The notes under the pieces: model-generated
Database searches by the model: none
What the model was told of the DNA's origin: nothing
Seen by the model: the letters and a program-made list of their open reading frames with translations, nothing else
NCBI GenBank assembly: GCA_003024985.2
Contig: PXIH01S0001391.1
From: Euperipatoides rowelli
Lineage: Eukaryota > Onychophora > Udeonychophora > Euonychophora > Peripatopsidae
DNA: 10,288 nucleotides
Strand: one strand, 5' to 3'
Shown: positions 7,261 through 10,288 of the stretch, in pieces
Layout of the letters: every line of letters begins with the position of its first letter
Position numbering within the stretch: the first letter of the stretch is position 1
Position numbers and translations under genes: made by a program

Positions 7261-7643
7261 GAGCCAGGAAGTTGACAATCAATTAAGACATCCCCATAAC
7301 AAACGTTGTCAGGACCAACATAGGCTATGTTATTTTTCATAGTTTGGGAAAAACAAAATTTACTATATATTAGAAACAATAAATTAAGATATCATAAAAG
7401 TCCCACTCATTATACATTTTTTTCATAGTATGGAGAGAACAAAATTTCACTTAGAACCAGAATAGAAAAAAATAAAATTTGACATCTCCATAAAAGTTCC
7501 ATTCATGCATTCTTTTTCATAGCATGGAGAAAACAAATTTATCTTAGGACCATGAAGTGCACAATCAATTAAGATATCTCCAAAAAACATCCACCAACAT
7601 ACATTATTTTCACATTATGAGAAAACAAAATTTATATTAGAAC

Positions 7644-7675
7644 AAGGAAGTGGATAATCAAGGAAGTGGATAATC
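7644..7675. repeat. 16-bp exact tandem duplication within a satellite unit
   Basis: AAGGAAGTGGATAATC occurs at 7644-7659 and again at 7660-7675. It accounts for the long 110-bp spacing of this unit (about 95 plus 16). Confidence 0.95.
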
Positions 7676-8180
7676 AACAAAGACATCATAAAAGTCGCAC
7701 TTATCATAATATGTTCTTTTCGTAGTATGGAGAGAACAAAATTTGTCTAAGAACCAGGAAGTGGACAATCAACCAAGAGATTTCGATAAAAGTCCCACTT
7801 ATCATAAATTATTTTTCATATTATAAAGAAAACAACATTTCTCTTAGAACCAGGAAGTGGACAATCAGCTTGACATCTCCATAAAAGACCCACTCATCAT
7901 ATATTATTTTTCATAGTATGGAGAGAACAAAACTTCTCTTAGAACCAATAAGTGGACAATCAACTACAATATCTCCATTAAACACCGGCCCTTCAAACAC
8001 TCTTTTTCGTTGGTTGGTGAGAAAATTTCTTAGAACCAAGAGGTAGTTAAATTAAGACAATCAACTATATCTCCATAAAAATCTAACTCATCATACAATC
8101 TTTTTCTAAGTATGGAGAAACAAAATTTTTGTTAGAATCAGGAAGTGTAGAATCAAATGTGACATCTTCTTAACAGGTCA

Positions 8181-9060
8181 ATATATATCCTCTTGCAATG
8201 ATTGGAAATGTGGAAAATTTAAGTTGAAAAAAAAAAAAACTTGATCAATTGTCTGATTTTATCACCTCTTATCACAAACAATATGTACTTTTTAAAAGTA
8301 AAAAAGTGCCTGTAGGCCTACATCTATGGATTAAATCAATCAGATCCAGGCATATTTTCCACAAATCATGTCTACAATAAAAATATGCAGGATGGAGTGC
8401 TTTAAGAAAGAAATTGAAGTTACTTGGAGAAGACCCGCCTAAATATTACTTAGCAGCTTCATTGTAGAAATACGGTGAATTTTTTTTCCAACCACAACTT
8501 AAGTTTAATATGGGAAACTGATATAGCAAGATCAAAGAGATATGATACTGAATAATTCATCAATGTTAAAATTTAATAATCTCGTCTTAAATCACTGTAC
8601 TTCACTTCGCTCTTTTACAACAAATACCTGTGTGATGTGAACTCCATCCTCTTTAAAAGTATGTAATGTATGTGCAATGAAGAATAACTGAAACATTCAT
8701 CAAGTCAAGTTTTTTTTCTTATACTTGTTATCTATACTTCACAACTGAAAGAACGCAAAGTATTGAAATAGAACAGAGAAGTCATAATCGATTTCTGATT
8801 TTCAACCTCTTGTAAGAATTTTTCCCACTCTTTAAAATGAGGAAAGTATAATGCATAATATAAGAGCTTCTTTTATTCTCGATAACAGGATAAAATTACT
8901 TCTTCATATTTGAAACTCAGAAATCTTCAATTCCATAATTTCCGTGCTTTGTATAAACATGATGAGAAAATAATCATGCAATGACAAAACAGATGGTTTC
9001 AGCTAATTGAAAAGTTTATTTTGATCAGGATTAACGCATGGTGGGGACCTTTAACTTTTG
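8181..9060. other. AT-rich spacer, no supported gene
   Basis: No coding frame, RNA gene or repeat array was recognised. The only notable word is the TGTAGGCCTACA palindrome at 8311-8322. Confidence 0.55.
8311..8322. repeat. 12-bp perfect palindrome TGTAGGCCTACA, copy 2
   Basis: It is identical to 3888-3899. Flanking bases differ, so the two are not copies of a longer recognisable repeat. Confidence 0.9.
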
Positions 9061-9098
9061 CATGGGAATAAAGTCTGTTGAAAATAATATTTCCCATG
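9061..9098. repeat. Inverted repeat upstream of the third satellite
   Basis: CATGGGAATA at 9061-9070 pairs with TATTTCCCATG at 9088-9098, with one extra T in the right arm. Confidence 0.6.
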
Positions 9099-9168
9099 AC
9101 TTAAAGACTCAAAAGCAAAGTTGTCAAACTCCCATCTTAAGAAAATTGATTATGCAAAACCCAAAATT

Positions 9169-9204
9169 GACCATTATGGAAATGTCATGGCTTCCATAAT
9201 GGTC
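9169..9204. repeat. 13-bp perfect inverted repeat at the array border
   Basis: GACCATTATGGAA (9169-9181) is the exact reverse complement of TTCCATAATGGTC (9192-9204) across 10 bp. The right arm is the anchor block of the satellite that follows, so the left arm is an inverted copy of part of a satellite unit. Confidence 0.92.
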
Positions 9205-9575
9205 GATCTACTAATGAATTGGCATACTGTGATTCTCTTCATTTTATCGTTGTAATAAAGAATTGCCATGACTTCCATATTGGTCAAACTAATTGTGGTT
9301 CTCCTCATGTTATCTTTATAATAAAGAATTGTCAGGGTTTCCCTAATGGTCAATTTACTAATTAATTGGCATATTGTGGTTCTCCATTTATCTTTGCAAT
9401 AAAAATGCTATGGCTTTCTAAACAGTCAATCTATTAATGGACTGACATGTTGTGGTTCGCATTTCATCTTTGCATTGAATAATTGCTAAGGCTTCCATAA
9501 TGGTCTATCTACTAATGCATTGACATGTTGTGGTTCTCCTATTATATCTTTACCATAAAGAAATTCTCCAATTGT
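9182..9575. repeat. ~78-bp degenerate tandem satellite, about five units
   Basis: Anchors of the type ATGGCTTCCATAATGGTC fall at about 9187, 9268, 9334, 9410 and 9488, with spacings of 81, 66, 76 and 78 bp. Other shared blocks are CTACTAATGAATTG, TTGTGGTTCTCC and ATCTTTATAATAAAGAATTG. The second unit is short because it lacks most of the CTACTAAT block. The unit is unrelated to the 124-bp and 95-bp arrays. Confidence 0.93.
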
Positions 9576-10288
9576 GGAATGTTAATAAAGACTGATATTT
9601 CCTAATAATAACAATCATTACACCTAGATAAGTTTAGAAATAGGATTTATTTGGTACTTAGTATGCTTTTTTGTACTGGTCTATTCTAGTGCCATAGTGA
9701 AAAAATCATGGTGTATGGTAGAAATCTCTTTCTAGTTTTCACAACTCAAAAAATAAAAGGTCATATGACATATGAATCTATTCAATAGACATCCTTTTAA
9801 TGTTTTATTAGTATAAAAGTCGAATGATTCAAATGAAGACGTTTTCTATTGGTGAACTCCAACTGCTTATCCCCCCCCCCTCAAATTTTAGAATTGGGGA
9901 AATTTCAATCGGTCGTATCTGATCATCCAGTTGAGTTAGAAAGTTGATTTTTTTTTACTCAAACATATAGAAAGGCATCTACAAAAGTAAACAAAGGGTT
10001 TTTATTAATATTTAGGAGAAGATTTTAAAAAGTCGCTGATACATCAAGGTTCTTACAGTCTAACTCTACCCCAGCGCTCATGGTGAAAAAAGTAAGCACA
10101 TCCCATGTTAATTCCTATGAAAGCTGTAGGTCATTTTACCATCTTTGGAAATCTTTTTCTTTTTTAGTTTTAAAGTAATTTTTAAGGAGAAAAAAATACA
10201 TAAACTTATTAAAAACATATTAAACTATAAAAAAAAATAGACTTTAATTCAATTTATTTTTAGAGCACCGTAATTTAGCGTGGAGGTT
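9576..10288. other. AT-rich stretch with no supported gene
   Basis: It contains TCATATG/CATATGA, a 7-bp dyad with a 1-nt centre at 9761-9775, and a C10 run at 9871-9880. No open frame, splice pattern or transposon end could be supported up to the window edge. Confidence 0.55.

Larger units (their letters stand above)
7258..8180. repeat. Right part of ~95-bp degenerate tandem satellite
   Basis: Anchors related to CATAGTATGGAGAGAAC occur at about 7338, 7424, 7518, 7611, 7721, 7817, 7912, 8008 and 8106. Spacings are mostly 93-98 bp, with 86 and 110 as extremes. The best-conserved block is TTAGAACCAGGAAGTGGACA. The last unit fades out at about 8180. With the left part this makes about twelve units, all diverged, which points to an old array no longer being homogenised. 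Confidence 0.93.

Noticed and set aside
6165-8180. CRISPR-like array, given regular ~95-bp spacing
   Set aside because: The units are diverged along their whole length without conserved short repeats separated by unique spacers, there are no cas genes, and the DNA looks eukaryotic. It is a degenerate satellite.

Overview
The window looks like intergenic or intronic DNA from an AT-rich animal nuclear genome. It has no rRNA, tRNA, operon, phage or bacterial signal, and the open frames are all short (90 codons at most), unconserved in appearance and mutually overlapping. Composition, long A/T runs, three kinds of tandem satellite and several DNA-transposon-like foldback elements fit an invertebrate, perhaps an insect. 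That is inference, and I cannot name the host. I found no intact protein-coding gene.

Layout: positions 1-387 hold a ~124-bp tandem repeat that enters from the left edge. 388-1542 is AT-rich filler. 1543-2158 is a 616-bp foldback element with ~75-bp terminal inverted repeats and no recognised superfamily. 2805-3728 (element A) and 6454-7257 (element B) appear to be two diverged members of one non-autonomous DNA-transposon family. Both have AT-rich cores, GC-richer ends, ends beginning with a CCATAC-type motif, and internal subterminal repeats spaced 78-79 bp. Element B has near-identical 15-bp termini and a TTA on each side, which suggests the PIF/Harbinger superfamily. 4157-5446 is a hAT-type element with degenerate TIRs and a degenerate 8-bp target duplication. 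Its two ends resemble, from memory, a mammalian hAT-Charlie repeat. Its interior (4371-5280) does not, is bracketed by ~27-bp direct repeats, and begins with an exon-like, GC-richer stretch.

From about 6165 to 8180 there is a ~95-bp tandem array of about twelve diverged units. Element B is inserted in one unit, and removing it restores the array spacing. 8181-9060 is filler. About 9169-9575 is a third, unrelated ~78-bp array bordered by a 13-bp perfect inverted repeat. The rest is AT-rich with a C10 run.

Nothing here works as a pathway. The window is a record of repeat expansion, nested transposition and possible sequence capture. The most worthwhile items are the hAT element with its unexplained interior, the A/B family, and the near-perfect hairpin at 7080-7146 inside element B.
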